NCBI GenBank assembly: GCA_017452785.1
Contig: JAFTLT010000021.1
Location: forward strand, 1-64,000
Direction: 5' to 3'
Origin: Clostridia bacterium
GTDB taxonomy: Bacteria > Bacillota > Clostridia > Oscillospirales > Acutalibacteraceae
Length of the DNA stretch: 64,000 nucleotides
Made by a program: the position numbers and the translations under genes. Positions within the stretch are counted from its first letter, which is position 1. Every line of letters starts with the position of its first letter. Shown here in pieces: positions 26,026 through 35,115 of the stretch. The notes under the pieces are model-generated. The model was not told where the DNA came from, did not search any database, and worked only from the letters and a program-made list of their open reading frames with translations.

Positions 26026-27261
26026 TTATACCTTTGAGCCTTTTGCACCCTTAGCTCCGCTACCGAGATTTACGCCCTGAAGCACGTTTGAGTCGAAGGT
26101 GTAGGTGATATTTTCGTTTTCACGCTCTCTCTTGAGGGCAAGAGAAATCATTCTATCAAGAAGCTCAGGGTACTTCACACCGATAGGCTCCCAAAGGTAG
26201 AATGAAAGTGAGCCGGGGATGGTGTTTATCTCATTGAGCCAGATGTTGCCTGTCTTGGTGTCCATCATAAAGTCTATTCTTGAAACACCGCCGCAGCCGA
26301 GGCACTTGAATGCCTTAACAGCAAGTGTGCGGATAGTGTCTCTCTGCTCGTTTGTTATGTCAGCAGGAATTTTTCTTTTGAGAGTTGCCATGCCCTTGCT
26401 GCCGCCTGAGGATTTCACGCCGCCTTTAGTGCCCTTTGCACCTTTGGCACTGCCGTCACCGATATATTTTTCAGCGAAGGTGAGTATTTTGTCACTTGAT
26501 ACGGGTTCTTCACATTCTGAAGCCTCAGCGTTTTCATAGTCACCGAGAACGGAGCAGTTGATTTCCTTAAGGTTCTGCACAGCTGTTTCAATGAGCACTT
26601 TTGTTGCATATTGAAATGCAGTTTCAAGTGAATCATAAAGCTCTGTGCGGTTTTCTGCCTTTGAAATGCCGATTGATGAGCCAAGGTTAACAGGCTTTAC
26701 AATAACGGGATATCCGATAGCACTTTCAATTTCGTCAACTATAGCATCTTCGTTTTCATCATACTGATTTGCAGTGTAGCACTTACAATCGAGCACGGGG
26801 ATGCCGTTATCCTTGAGCACGGTTTTCATTACATACTTATCCATGCCCACAGCAGAGGAGAGCACGTCACAGCCAACATAGGGGATATTCATCATCTGCA
26901 GATAGCCCTGAAGAGAGCCGTCTTCAACATTTGTGCCGTGAACTACGGGGAAGGCAACATCAATATAATCCACATATCCCTTTGAGAGCATTTTCTGGGG
27001 GTACTTGATAAGTTTAACCTTATTCTCATCGGGTACTAAAATGATGCGCTGAGAGGCTTTAATAAGAGTGTTAATATCTGTGTAGGATTTGATATTGCCC
27101 ACGTTCTCACCCACATAAAACTCGTTGCTTTTGGTTATGTAGATGGGAATTACATCATACTTTTCTTTGTTTAATGAACCTATAGCCTGAATGGCTGAAA
27201 TAACAGAGATTTCGTGCTCAACGCTTTTGCCGCCGAAAAGCACACCGACTTTGATTTTCAT
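26026..27261 (-). CDS. ddl: D-alanine--D-alanine ligase with Gly/Lys-rich insert
   Basis: A 411-residue ATP-grasp ligase joining two D-alanines for peptidoglycan. Clear motifs: VGVLFGGKSVEHEISVISA, FPVVHGTNVEDGSLQG, IPYVGCDVLSSAVGMDKYVMK, YPVIVKPVNLGSSIGI and LNEINTIPGS (metal site). Two low-complexity Gly-Ala-Lys segments are unusual: one inserted after EKYIGDGS (about residues 270-292), another at the very C-terminus (SGAKGAKGSKV). They lengthen the protein by roughly 35-45 residues. It is third in a hydrolase-murF-ddl operon, 22 bases after murF, so wall-precursor synthesis is the clear role. Confidence 0.93.
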   Translation of the reverse strand: MKIKVGVLFGGKSVEHEISVISAIQAIGSLNKEKYDVIPIYITKSNEFYVGENVGNIKSYTDINTLIKASQRIILVPDENKVKLIKYPQKMLSKGYVDYIDVAFPVVHGTNVEDGSLQGYLQMMNIPYVGCDVLSSAVGMDKYVMKTVLKDNGIPVLDCKCYTANQYDENEDAIVDEIESAIGYPVIVKPVNLGSSIGISKAENRTELYDSLETAFQYATKVLIETAVQNLKEINCSVLGDYENAEASECEEPVSSDKILTFAEKYIGDGSAKGAKGTKGGVKSSGGSKGMATLKRKIPADITNEQRDTIRTLAVKAFKCLGCGGVSRIDFMMDTKTGNIWLNEINTIPGSLSFYLWEPIGVKYPELLDRMISLALKRERENENITYTFDSNVLQGVNLGSGAKGAKGSKV

Positions 27262-27283
27262 AATATATCACACCTTTTTAAGA

Positions 27284-28852
27284 TTAATAGTTATCGGGAA
27301 GGTCATTTTCAAGAAGGACAATCTTCTTTTTGCCTTGTGAATTCAGGGCGTAAACATGACCCAGAGCCTCGTTAATATCAGAAGCTATATATATTTTACT
27401 CTCATCATAGCTTTTGTCAATAAGGCCTGCTTTTATAGGCACTGCCTGCTTGTGACCGACAAGAACAACATAGTCGCAGACATCGGCAGCGTTCTGACCG
27501 AACTCACGGTTAAGTTCATCCTGCTTACTGCCGAGCTCAACCATACCGGGAGTGACGAGAATTTTATAGCCCTCAAAGAGTGAGAGAGCTTCAAGTGCTG
27601 CCTTGGTACCGCTGGGATTTGAGTTGTAAGCATCGTCAATAATTGTCATATTGCCCTTATCGCTGAGCTGAAGTCTGTGAGGTACGCCTTCGAGCTTTCT
27701 TACAGCTGAGCGAAGTTCTTTAAGTTCAATGCCCATTTTATGGCTGACGGCAATAGCACCGACGATGTTGAGCACATTGTGTCTGCCGATAAGCTTGGTT
27801 GAAAATTCCTGAGTTTCGCCATTGGGAGCTTTAACAGTGAAGGTCGTGCCTCTTTCTGAAACGGAAATGTCATAAGCGGAGTAGTCGCCGTTTTCAAGGC
27901 TGTATGAGATATGCTTTCTGTCACCTTTGCAGGAGGCAATGTTTTCATCGTCGCCGTTGAGGAAAAGCATACCGCCCACGGGCAGTGCATCGGCAAGCTC
28001 AAACTTGGTGCCCTTGATTGCATCGAGAGTCTTGAAGGATTCAAGGTGCTGAGGGCCGATTGAGGTGATAATGCCGTGGTGAGGATGAACAATATCGCAA
28101 AGCTCTTTTATATCGCCGACCCACTTTGCACCCATTTCACACACAAAGATTTCGTGGGTAGCTTTGAGTGAGCCTCGGATAGTTTTAACAACGCCCATAG
28201 GGGTGTTATAGCTTTCGGGAGTCATAAGCACATTATATTTTGACTTGAGAAGTGTTGTCAGATAATATTTTACACTTGTTTTGCCGTAAGAGCCTGTAAT
28301 GCCGATGATTTTAAGGTCGGGGCAAGCCTTCAGCATTTTCTTTGCATCGTTGGTGTAATACTGATTTATGCTCAGCTCTACAGGCTTATTGATAAGGTTT
28401 GCAAGAAGAATAACCACGGGAGTGAGAGTATAAATCACTGCCATTGTGAAAAGAGGATAAGTCTCGTGTGAAGATGTGAGCCCCTTTACTGTGGTTGGTA
28501 TGAGAGCAATAAGTGTGAGAAGTATGCAGGTGAAAAGCATACGCTTTACTCTGGGCGTATAAACAAGAGGTTTTTTTGCTTTTTTGGGCTTCTCAACGGG
28601 CAGTGAAATAAGGAAAAGCACGCACAGTGCCACTGCCTTAAACATAGGTGTTGCCGAAATAATAACAGCAATAAGCATCAGCACTGAAATAATAGCGTGA
28701 GGCATATACTTAGCTATATTCTGTCCTATCCATTTTGTGTGAGTGTCAAAACGGTAGGAGTTGAGCTGAAAGAAATGTACTGAATCGATAACTGACATTG
28801 CAGATGAAACAAAGAACAGTGCCATACAAACAAAAACTAAAATCGTTGCCAT
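27284..28852 (-). CDS. murF: MurF-type ligase with N-terminal membrane domain
   Basis: A 522-residue Mur ligase, most likely UDP-MurNAc-tripeptide:D-Ala-D-Ala ligase. Residues about 1-160 contain four to five membrane helices, absent from standard MurF. The ligase part follows with ATP-binding ITGSYGKTSVKYY, CEMGAKWVGDIKELCDIV, FLNGDDENIAS and DAYNSNPSGTKAAL. Being next to ddl, which makes its D-Ala-D-Ala substrate, supports MurF. The membrane domain would hold the enzyme at the inner face of the membrane; similar membrane-anchored MurF proteins exist in Clostridia as far as I recall. It lies between the hydrolase and ddl with gaps of 18 and 22 bases. Confidence 0.88.
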   Translation of the reverse strand: MATILVFVCMALFFVSSAMSVIDSVHFFQLNSYRFDTHTKWIGQNIAKYMPHAIISVLMLIAVIISATPMFKAVALCVLFLISLPVEKPKKAKKPLVYTPRVKRMLFTCILLTLIALIPTTVKGLTSSHETYPLFTMAVIYTLTPVVILLANLINKPVELSINQYYTNDAKKMLKACPDLKIIGITGSYGKTSVKYYLTTLLKSKYNVLMTPESYNTPMGVVKTIRGSLKATHEIFVCEMGAKWVGDIKELCDIVHPHHGIITSIGPQHLESFKTLDAIKGTKFELADALPVGGMLFLNGDDENIASCKGDRKHISYSLENGDYSAYDISVSERGTTFTVKAPNGETQEFSTKLIGRHNVLNIVGAIAVSHKMGIELKELRSAVRKLEGVPHRLQLSDKGNMTIIDDAYNSNPSGTKAALEALSLFEGYKILVTPGMVELGSKQDELNREFGQNAADVCDYVVLVGHKQAVPIKAGLIDKSYDESKIYIASDINEALGHVYALNSQGKKKIVLLENDLPDNY

Positions 28853-28870
28853 ATATATAATCCTTTCAAA

Positions 28871-29641
28871 TTATAAATTGATATTCATAAAGCTTGCCAG
28901 TACCCTGCCGTATTGAGCCTGACATTCAAGAAAGCTGTAGTGACCTGCACCCTCAAACTTAACAAGACCTGCTTCGGGCATAAGTTTTTCCATAATGAGG
29001 GCATCTGAAAGGGGAGTAGCATCGTCAGCAGTACCCCATATAAGCAGTGTGGGAGCCTTGACATTCGGCATAAGCTCAGTTAAATCTTCATTGACAACCT
29101 TAACGAGGGTCTGACGCATTATGGGTGACGCTGCGTTATAGTCTGCCGAGCCGTTTCTTTTGCGAAGGTTTTCCAATGCTTCGGGGAACATCTTCTGCAC
29201 TGCCGCAGAGGAATAAATGCTCTTTGTGGCTTTATAGATGCTCTGCTTTGTTTTTTGCTTGAAGGTCTTTTTCGGCTTGACACCTGCCGAGTCAACGAGG
29301 ATAACTTTGTCAATTTCAAAAGGCAACTCTCTTGAGCACATTTTGATGATAACTCTGCCACCGAAGCTGTGACCTAAAAGAGTAACCTTTTCAGGCTTAT
29401 AGCTCTCTAAAAACTTCAGCACGAAGTCAACATAATCGTCAACGCACCAAGGCTCTGAGGGCTCATCGCTCTGACCGAAGCCGGGCATATCCATAGCCAC
29501 AACCTTATACTTTTTTTCGAGTACGCTTATGGTGTGCTCAAAAAGGGTTATGTTACTTCCCCAACCGTGCAGAAGCACCACAAGGTTGCCTTCGCCACGC
29601 TCAGTGTAGTTTATATTAAGTGAGTCAATTGTCTTAAACAA
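28871..29641 (-). CDS. Alpha/beta hydrolase
   Basis: A 256-residue soluble hydrolase: oxyanion region VVLLHGWGSN, nucleophile elbow LLGHSFGGRV (Ser), acid around IWGTADDATP and catalytic His in GAGHYSFLE. The start is TTG at 29641 with AAAGGAAG upstream. First gene of the operon with murF and ddl; the arrangement suggests a link to wall metabolism, but ester, amide or lactone substrates cannot be told apart. An extended -10 (TGCTATAAT, minus strand, 29740-29732) probably drives the operon. Confidence 0.88.
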   Translation of the reverse strand: MFKTIDSLNINYTERGEGNLVVLLHGWGSNITLFEHTISVLEKKYKVVAMDMPGFGQSDEPSEPWCVDDYVDFVLKFLESYKPEKVTLLGHSFGGRVIIKMCSRELPFEIDKVILVDSAGVKPKKTFKQKTKQSIYKATKSIYSSAAVQKMFPEALENLRKRNGSADYNAASPIMRQTLVKVVNEDLTELMPNVKAPTLLIWGTADDATPLSDALIMEKLMPEAGLVKFEGAGHYSFLECQAQYGRVLASFMNINL

Positions 29642-29860
29642 AGAAGCCTACTTCCTTTCATAAGAAATATATCTTTTAAAAATGAGCATAATTACACATT
29701 ATAAATTATACATACTAAATCATTATAGCATAACGGGAAAAGAATTTCTATATAAAATCTCTATTTCTTTGTCTTTTTATAAAAATTTTATATAGCCTAT
29801 ATTATTTTGCTTCGCCTTGTGTTAAAATAAAAGAGTAAAAACAAAAAGAAGGTGAAAGTT

Positions 29861-30760
29861 GTGACAGATATTATTATAATCGGCGGTGGAATTGCAGGCC
29901 TCACATCAGCAGTATATGCTTTGAGAACGGGAAAAAGTGTAATCTTATTTGAACGCAAGGCTTACGGCGGACAGATAAGTCAGAGCCATGCCGTTGAAAA
30001 TTATCCCGGCTTTGAAAAAATAAGCGGTGCAGAGTTGTCAATGAATCTTCATGCTCAGGCTAAGGCTTTCGGCTGTGAGTTTAAAAATGAAACCATAGCA
30101 AAGGTCGTTGACGGAAAAACTAAAAGGGTTATAACCAATAAAGGCGAATACGAAGCTAAGGGAGTTATCTTCGCTCTTGGTGCCGAAGCGAGAAAATCTG
30201 GTCTTGAAAATGAAAAAGACCTCATAGGCAGAGGACTTTCCTATTGTGCCGTTTGTGACGGAAACTTTTTCCGTGGCCGTGATGTTATGGTTGTTGGCGG
30301 CGGCAACACTGCGGTGCAGGATGCACTTTATCTTGCCGAGATATGCAAAAAGGTTTATCTCACACACAGACGCAGCACCTTCAGAGCTGAGGATAAGTTA
30401 GTGGAAAAGCTCAGAGAAAAAGAAAATGTTGAGCTTGTAACAGACTGCGTGCTTGTGTCGGCTGTAGCTGCGCCGATTCTTAAGAGTGTAACGGTGAAAA
30501 ATATAAAGACTGATGAGGAAAGAGAAATAGCGGTAAACGGTCTGTTTCTTGCCATCGGTCAGGTGCCTGCCACAAAGGATTTCGCAGACATACTGCCCCT
30601 TGATGAATACGGCTATGTTATAGCTGACGAAACCTGCAAGGTCAGTGACGGAATATATGTTGCAGGTGACTGCCGCAAGAAGCTTGTAAGACAGCTGACA
30701 ACGGCGGCGGCAGACGGCACTGTGGCGGCAACGCTACTCTGCGAGGAACTAGGAGAATAA
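29861..30760 (+). CDS. trxB: Thioredoxin-reductase-like flavoprotein
   Basis: A 299-residue FAD/NAD(P)H disulfide oxidoreductase. FAD-binding IIIIGGGIAGLTSAVYALR begins at residue 4, the redox-active CAVCDG lies near 130, MVVGGGNTAVQDALYLAE forms the nicotinamide site, and GIYVAGDCR is the C-terminal FAD motif. This is the two-domain thioredoxin reductase layout and length. GTG at 29861 is preferred over GTG at 29852 because AGAAGG then sits at proper spacing. Electron donor (NADPH, or ferredoxin in some clostridial relatives) is not certain. A 3'-end module and terminator follow immediately. Confidence 0.88.
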   Translation: MTDIIIIGGGIAGLTSAVYALRTGKSVILFERKAYGGQISQSHAVENYPGFEKISGAELSMNLHAQAKAFGCEFKNETIAKVVDGKTKRVITNKGEYEAKGVIFALGAEARKSGLENEKDLIGRGLSYCAVCDGNFFRGRDVMVVGGGNTAVQDALYLAEICKKVYLTHRRSTFRAEDKLVEKLREKENVELVTDCVLVSAVAAPILKSVTVKNIKTDEEREIAVNGLFLAIGQVPATKDFADILPLDEYGYVIADETCKVSDGIYVAGDCRKKLVRQLTTAAADGTVAATLLCEELGE

Positions 30761-30820
30761 ACGCGTTTTTGGTTGCTTTTTGGGCGGCAGCAAAAAGTAA
30801 CGCCTCGCGGCGAGCGTAAA
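30761..30820 (+). repeat. 3'-end hairpin module, copy B (after trxB)
   Basis: Begins at the base after the trxB stop. Contains TTTTTGGTTGCTTTTT ... AAAAAGTAACGCC followed by TCGCGGCGAGCGTAAAA. Matches copies A, C and D in order and core sequence. A terminator follows at 30822. Confidence 0.75.
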
Positions 30821-30821
30821 A

Positions 30822-30857
30822 AAGCAGGTAACCGGTTTGGTTGCCTGCTTAGTTTTT
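30822..30857 (+). terminator. Terminator joined to 3'-end module B
   Basis: AAGCAGGTAACC (30822-30833) pairs with GGTTGCCTGCTT (30839-30850), one wobble, then AGTTTTTAG. The same AGCAGGT stem appears after modules C and D. Confidence 0.8.
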
Positions 30858-31656
30858 AGTCGTTGTAGATAATATTTGCCCATGTGTAGTCATCATTGAC
30901 ATCAATAAGCACATCCATAAAATACTCATCTTCGATAGGCTTGGTAGATTTCACGCCACGGTAATAATAGCTGTATTCGGTATCAGTCATGCCGTATCCG
31001 AAAAAGATGTTGAATGTCATATAGTTTTGTCCGCACCCGTGTAAACCAACCTCGTTAGGCTCTGAAACACTTGTGCCACCACAAAAAGATATCCTGTTTT
31101 CATAGAGAGGATCTTTTTCGCAATGAGCCATATATGCTTTTTCTCCGTCTGTAAATAGATAAAAGTAAAACTTGGCTTTCTTTTCTGCTTTAACGATTTT
31201 GAAATCGTGATAATCTTTTCCTTCTCTCTCAGCCCAGGACTTGCTTATCTCTTTCAGAACGGCTTCTTCATTGTCGAGTGATGCGCTTGTAAAATAGTGA
31301 TAAGCAGGATAAGAAAGCAGTGCTACAAAAATAAGGGAAAGTATTGCTGTTACGGCAATTACAACTGCCCGTATGAGCTTGTTTTTATCTTTCTTCATAG
31401 TCTTCACTACAACCTCGTCTGACACAGCAGTGAAGTTCTCTTCTTCAACTTTTTCGCCTTGTAATATTTCTACAACGCTGACGCCTAAAACTTCTGACAA
31501 GGGTACGAGAAGTGAAATATCAGGTGCACTTCTGCCTGTTTCCCATTTTGAAACGGCTTTGTCCGTCACACCGAGTTTATCAGCAAGCTGTTTCTGATTG
31601 AGAGACAGCTCTTTTCGTCTCTGACATATGAAAGCTCCTGTGGTTTTGTTATTCAT
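30856..31656 (-). CDS. Membrane-anchored XRE regulator
   Basis: A 266-residue protein. HTH at about residues 8-62 (ICQRRKELSLNQKQLADKLGVTDKAVSKWETGRSAPD), a linker, one membrane helix at about 92-115 (AVVIAVTAILSLIFVALLSY), and an extracytoplasmic domain of about 150 residues with several Tyr and Cys. The ATG at 31656 with AAAGGTGATG upstream is preferred. This one-component layout suggests sensing outside the membrane and regulation inside; the signal is unknown. It is convergent with trxB, ending within the shared terminator. Confidence 0.85.
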   Translation of the reverse strand: MNNKTTGAFICQRRKELSLNQKQLADKLGVTDKAVSKWETGRSAPDISLLVPLSEVLGVSVVEILQGEKVEEENFTAVSDEVVVKTMKKDKNKLIRAVVIAVTAILSLIFVALLSYPAYHYFTSASLDNEEAVLKEISKSWAEREGKDYHDFKIVKAEKKAKFYFYLFTDGEKAYMAHCEKDPLYENRISFCGGTSVSEPNEVGLHGCGQNYMTFNIFFGYGMTDTEYSYYYRGVKSTKPIEDEYFMDVLIDVNDDYTWANIIYND

Positions 31657-31771
31657 TGTATCATCACCTTTCACCAAAAATATATCACATCAAGGGTGAA
31701 AAGTCACCCTACCAATGGTAGAAATGCGGGGATTCTACCGCAAAAAACAACCGTTAGCCCATGGTATAAAC

Positions 31772-31803
31772 AAAAAGCAGATAACCACTTGAGTTACCTG
31801 CTT
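31772..31803 (-). terminator. Terminator joined to 3'-end module C
   Basis: On the minus strand AAGCAGGTAAC (31803-31793) pairs with GTTATCTGCTT (31785-31775) and a TTTTTG run follows. It ends the alcohol dehydrogenase transcript. Confidence 0.8.
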
Positions 31804-31808
31804 GATTT

Positions 31809-31869
31809 TTATTAGCGCTCGCCGCGAGGCATTACTTTTGCAGGCGCGCAAAAGTAATCAAAACGCGCT
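31809..31869 (-). repeat. 3'-end hairpin module, copy C (after alcohol dehydrogenase)
   Basis: In the orientation of the dehydrogenase gene: GCGTTTTGATTACTTTTG, a variable loop, CAAAAGTAATGCC, then TCGCGGCGAGCGCTAATAAA. It begins two bases after the stop codon. The terminator stem follows. Confidence 0.75.
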
Positions 31870-31870
31870 G

Positions 31871-32989
31871 TTATTTGCAAAACTTATCACAAAACGCCTT
31901 TATCGCATCCTCTTTAGTAAATCCGCCCGGTGAGAAGGTAAAGTTTGCCGGTACAGTATTATAACGCTCACAGAAGCCTTCAATTTCTTCCTTAGTCATA
32001 GTTAGATGCACATTTGTCAGCTCATCGATAATGGCTTTGAAGGTGTCAATATCAGTGCCCATAACCTTCATAATACGCTGAGTCTTTTCACTGCAGTGCT
32101 CAGCTGCTCTGTCAATGAAATCACCCATGAAGGTGGTGCAAGCCTTGCCGTGAGGGATGCCGAAGTTTTCAGTGAGAATATAGCCTAAAGGGTGGGGGAA
32201 GGCTGTGCCGCAATATGAGAGAGTTATACCCGCGTACAGAGAGCCGTAATAGAGCTTTTCACGAAGAGACGAGTCGGGGAGTGCCTTCGTTTCGTGAAGA
32301 TATTTAAGGCCTTCCCATATAAGAGCAATTGCCTTTTCGCCAAACATGGTCGGTATGTCGCCGCACTTGACTGACATATAGCCTTCAATAGCATGTGCAA
32401 GTGCATCAAGAGCTGTTGACACAGTGACATCATAGGGCATAGACTCTGTATAGGTGCTGTCGGCAAATGAAAGAGCGGGATAGGTGTCGTCAGGAGCAAT
32501 GCTTCTTTTTCTGCCGGTTACGGGGTTTGTCAGCACACTGACTCTGCCAACCTCACTGCCTGTGCCTGAGGTTGTGCCTACAAGCACAAGGGGGAGAGCT
32601 CTGTTTCTTTCATTTTCACCGTAATTGAAGATATCTTCCATAGCAAAATCGGGGTTAGCGGTGTAAACTGCAACTGCCTTAGCTGCGTCAAGAGGTGAGC
32701 CGCCACCGATACCCACGATAAAATCTGCACCGAAATCACGGGCGATTTTGCCTGCCTCATGGCAGTGGTCAATTTTGGGGTTAGGGCCGATTTTATCATA
32801 AAGCACATATTTAATGTTTTCTTTCTTTAGAACTTCCTCCATATCGCCAAGAGCTCCTGACAGATGTGCACTTTTACCGCCTGTGACGATAACACATTTT
32901 TTGCCGTACTTTCTTAGTATTGCGGAATTATTGAGCAAACAGCCTTTACCGCTGATTACATTAACGGGAATTTTAATATTGAAATCCAT
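31871..32989 (-). CDS. Iron-containing alcohol dehydrogenase
   Basis: A 372-residue family III (iron-type) NAD(P)-dependent alcohol dehydrogenase. GIGGGSPLDAAKAVAVY is the dinucleotide site and TTSGTGSEV the family signature; DALAHAIEGYMS and FPHPLGYILTENFGIPHGKAC supply metal-binding histidines. Length is normal. ATG at 32989 follows TAGGTGAT. Likely reduces an aldehyde in fermentation or oxidises an alcohol; the substrate (butanol, propanediol, other) is not readable. Monocistronic, with the module-C terminator. Confidence 0.92.
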   Translation of the reverse strand: MDFNIKIPVNVISGKGCLLNNSAILRKYGKKCVIVTGGKSAHLSGALGDMEEVLKKENIKYVLYDKIGPNPKIDHCHEAGKIARDFGADFIVGIGGGSPLDAAKAVAVYTANPDFAMEDIFNYGENERNRALPLVLVGTTSGTGSEVGRVSVLTNPVTGRKRSIAPDDTYPALSFADSTYTESMPYDVTVSTALDALAHAIEGYMSVKCGDIPTMFGEKAIALIWEGLKYLHETKALPDSSLREKLYYGSLYAGITLSYCGTAFPHPLGYILTENFGIPHGKACTTFMGDFIDRAAEHCSEKTQRIMKVMGTDIDTFKAIIDELTNVHLTMTKEEIEGFCERYNTVPANFTFSPGGFTKEDAIKAFCDKFCK

Positions 32990-33170
32990 TTTTATCACCT
33001 ACTAAAATTTATTGTCGTATTTTGTTCAATTATAACAAATTTATGGTAATACTGCAAGTTTTATTTCAATACTCTTGAAAAATTCGCCGATATAGTATAA
33101 AATATAAAAGTTAAAGGTGATATTCGCTATATTATAGTATATATATTATATAATTATGGGAGATTTGCCG

Positions 33171-34166
33171 ATGAATAACAAAAAGAAAATTGCTTTGACG
33201 GTTGTGGCAGTTATTTGTGTAGCTCTGCTGGCAACTCTTTATTTTTGGAATTATGACAGAGAAAAGAGATATTCTTTCAGCGAAAAAAACACTGTTGCAA
33301 TGGGTACTATCGTCTCTCAGAAGGTCTACGGTGATTATTCTGCAAAGCATATAGAAAAAATCACAGCTTTAATAAATGCACTCGATGATGAAATATCATG
33401 GCGTGAAGAGGAGTCGGCAGTGGCAAAGCTTAACAGAGGGCAGACAGTCGTTTCCCCGGATGTGGGCTCTATTGTGAGTCAGTGCAGAAAAGTCAGCGAA
33501 GACTGCGGCGGAGTTTTTGACATAACTGTCGGCGGTCTGACAAAGCTATGGAATATTGGCGAAGAAAATGCGAGAGTACCTTCTGAGGAAGAAATAAAAA
33601 AAGAACTTCAGGATGTGGACTATAATAAAGTTTATGTCGGTGGCAACACTGTTACACTTAACAGAGGCATTGAGCTTGATCTCGGTGCTGTGGGCAAGGG
33701 CGCAGCCTGCGACAATGTTATGCTTTATCTTAAAGCAAGCGGTATAAAAGGCGCTGTTGTCAGTGTCGGCGGCAGCATTGTAGCCTACGGTGATTACAAT
33801 AAAAAGGGCGATAAATGGCAGATTGCCGTCAAGCACCCCAGAAGTGACAGTGAATATTTAGGCATACTCTCTCTCGATGAGGGTTTCGTTTCCACTTCAG
33901 GGGACTATGAAAGATATTTTGAGCAGAACGGCAAGCGTTATCACCATATTATAGATGCCACTACAGGGTACCCTGCCGAAAGCGGACTTATCAGTGTTAC
34001 GGTTGTCTGTGACAGCGGACTGCTTTCTGATGCACTTTCAACAGCCTGCTTTATTCTAGGCAGAGAAAAAAGTGAAGCATTGCTCGAAAAGCACGGTGCA
34101 TCGGCAATATTTGTTGACAGTGATATGAATATTTCCACAGTGGGAGACATTGATTTTGACTATTGA
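33171..34166 (+). CDS. apbE: FAD:protein FMN transferase (ApbE)
   Basis: A 331-residue exported flavin transferase that attaches FMN to threonine of RnfG and RnfD. An N-terminal signal anchor (residues 4-24) is followed by the ApbE core: AMGTIVSQKVYG, DDEISWREEESAVAKLN, GVFDITVGGLTKLWNIG, ELDLGAVGKGAACDNV, VVSVGGSIVAYG, HHIIDATTGYPAESGLISVTVV and a final DALSTACFILG. ATG at 33171 with GGGAGA upstream is chosen. It heads the operon that contains its rnf targets, which gives functional support. Confidence 0.95.
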   Translation: MNNKKKIALTVVAVICVALLATLYFWNYDREKRYSFSEKNTVAMGTIVSQKVYGDYSAKHIEKITALINALDDEISWREEESAVAKLNRGQTVVSPDVGSIVSQCRKVSEDCGGVFDITVGGLTKLWNIGEENARVPSEEEIKKELQDVDYNKVYVGGNTVTLNRGIELDLGAVGKGAACDNVMLYLKASGIKGAVVSVGGSIVAYGDYNKKGDKWQIAVKHPRSDSEYLGILSLDEGFVSTSGDYERYFEQNGKRYHHIIDATTGYPAESGLISVTVVCDSGLLSDALSTACFILGREKSEALLEKHGASAIFVDSDMNISTVGDIDFDY

Positions 34167-34545
34167 TAAAGAGATAAAAAAAGGCATAACGAGAGGCGAC
34201 GTAATTCTTGTGGCAGCTGTTTTGCTGCTTAGTGCAATTCTTTTTATTATGTCTTTTTCAGGTGAAAGAGAGACTCTTAGGGCTGAAATTTATCTCAGTG
34301 GTGAAAAGGTTCAGGAAATTTTACTTTCCGATATAACCGAAAGCTACACAATAAAAATCGGTGAGTGTGAGCTGCTTATCGAAAAAAACGGAGTAACCTT
34401 TATTTCGTCGGAATGCAGCGATAAGCTCTGCATAAAAAAGGGCAAGCTCACCCGAAAGGGCGATGCTATGGCGTGTGTTCCCGAAAAAGTGGTTGTCAAC
34501 ATAAAAAGCATTAAGGGAAAAACTCCCGACAGTGTCACTTATTAA
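34156..34545 (+). CDS. NusG domain II-containing membrane protein
   Basis: A 129-residue protein with one N-terminal membrane helix (about 15-35) and an external beta domain, with VTFISSECSDKLCIKKGKLT carrying two cysteines near 93-100, matching stand-alone NusG domain II proteins. The start is probably TTG at 34156, nine bases after GGGAG, overlapping the apbE end by 11 bases; TTG at 34150 is an alternative. Such proteins regularly lie between apbE and rnfC in Clostridia; their job in Rnf assembly is not established. Confidence 0.82.
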   Translation: MTIDKEIKKGITRGDVILVAAVLLLSAILFIMSFSGERETLRAEIYLSGEKVQEILLSDITESYTIKIGECELLIEKNGVTFISSECSDKLCIKKGKLTRKGDAMACVPEKVVVNIKSIKGKTPDSVTY

Positions 34546-34558
34546 GGGGGCGCTTAGT

Positions 34559-35065
34559 TTGAAATCAAAAAAAGTTGCCACTCTCGGCATTATGGGAGCA
34601 TTGGCATTGGTTCTGGGCTTTATGGAAAATATGCTGGTGCCCGATATACCATTTTTGCCTGTGGGTGCAAAGCCCGGCCTTTCAAATATAGTCACTATGT
34701 ATGCTGCCACGGCGATGGGTTTGCCGGGAGCTGTATATATAACATTCATCAAGGTTATTTTTGCGCTTATAACAAGAGGGGTAACAGCCTCATTTATGAG
34801 CCTTTGCGGAGGATTGCTCAGTGCTCTTGCAGTGAGCATTCTGATAAAATATGAGGGAAAGATTTTTTCTTTTCTCGGCATAGGAATAACAGGTGCCCTC
34901 ATGCATAATATGGGGCAGCTGTTCGGTGCCTCGGTTATATCGGGCACATTTACAATTTTTAATTACGCTAAGTATCTGCTGATTTTTTCACTTATAACAG
35001 GTGCGGTAACAGGAAGTATGCTCATGCTTCTTATGCCAAGGCTCAATAAGCTTCAGCAGACTTAA
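34559..35065 (+). CDS. Gx transporter family membrane protein (HepS1-like annotation)
   Basis: A 168-residue protein with five to six membrane helices and the characteristic LGFMENMLVPDIPFLPVGAKPGLSNIVTMYA region; databases label the family Gx transporter or heptaprenyl diphosphate synthase component I. It resembles small S components of ECF-type transporters. TTG at 34559 is chosen, with AAGGGGG upstream. In Rnf clusters this gene commonly precedes rnfC; riboflavin or flavin-related transport would fit but is unproven. Confidence 0.82.
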   Translation: MKSKKVATLGIMGALALVLGFMENMLVPDIPFLPVGAKPGLSNIVTMYAATAMGLPGAVYITFIKVIFALITRGVTASFMSLCGGLLSALAVSILIKYEGKIFSFLGIGITGALMHNMGQLFGASVISGTFTIFNYAKYLLIFSLITGAVTGSMLMLLMPRLNKLQQT

Positions 35066-35115
35066 ATAAAAAATCAGCGACCGTGACGGTCAGCTAAAAT
35101 AAAGGGGTTGAAAAT

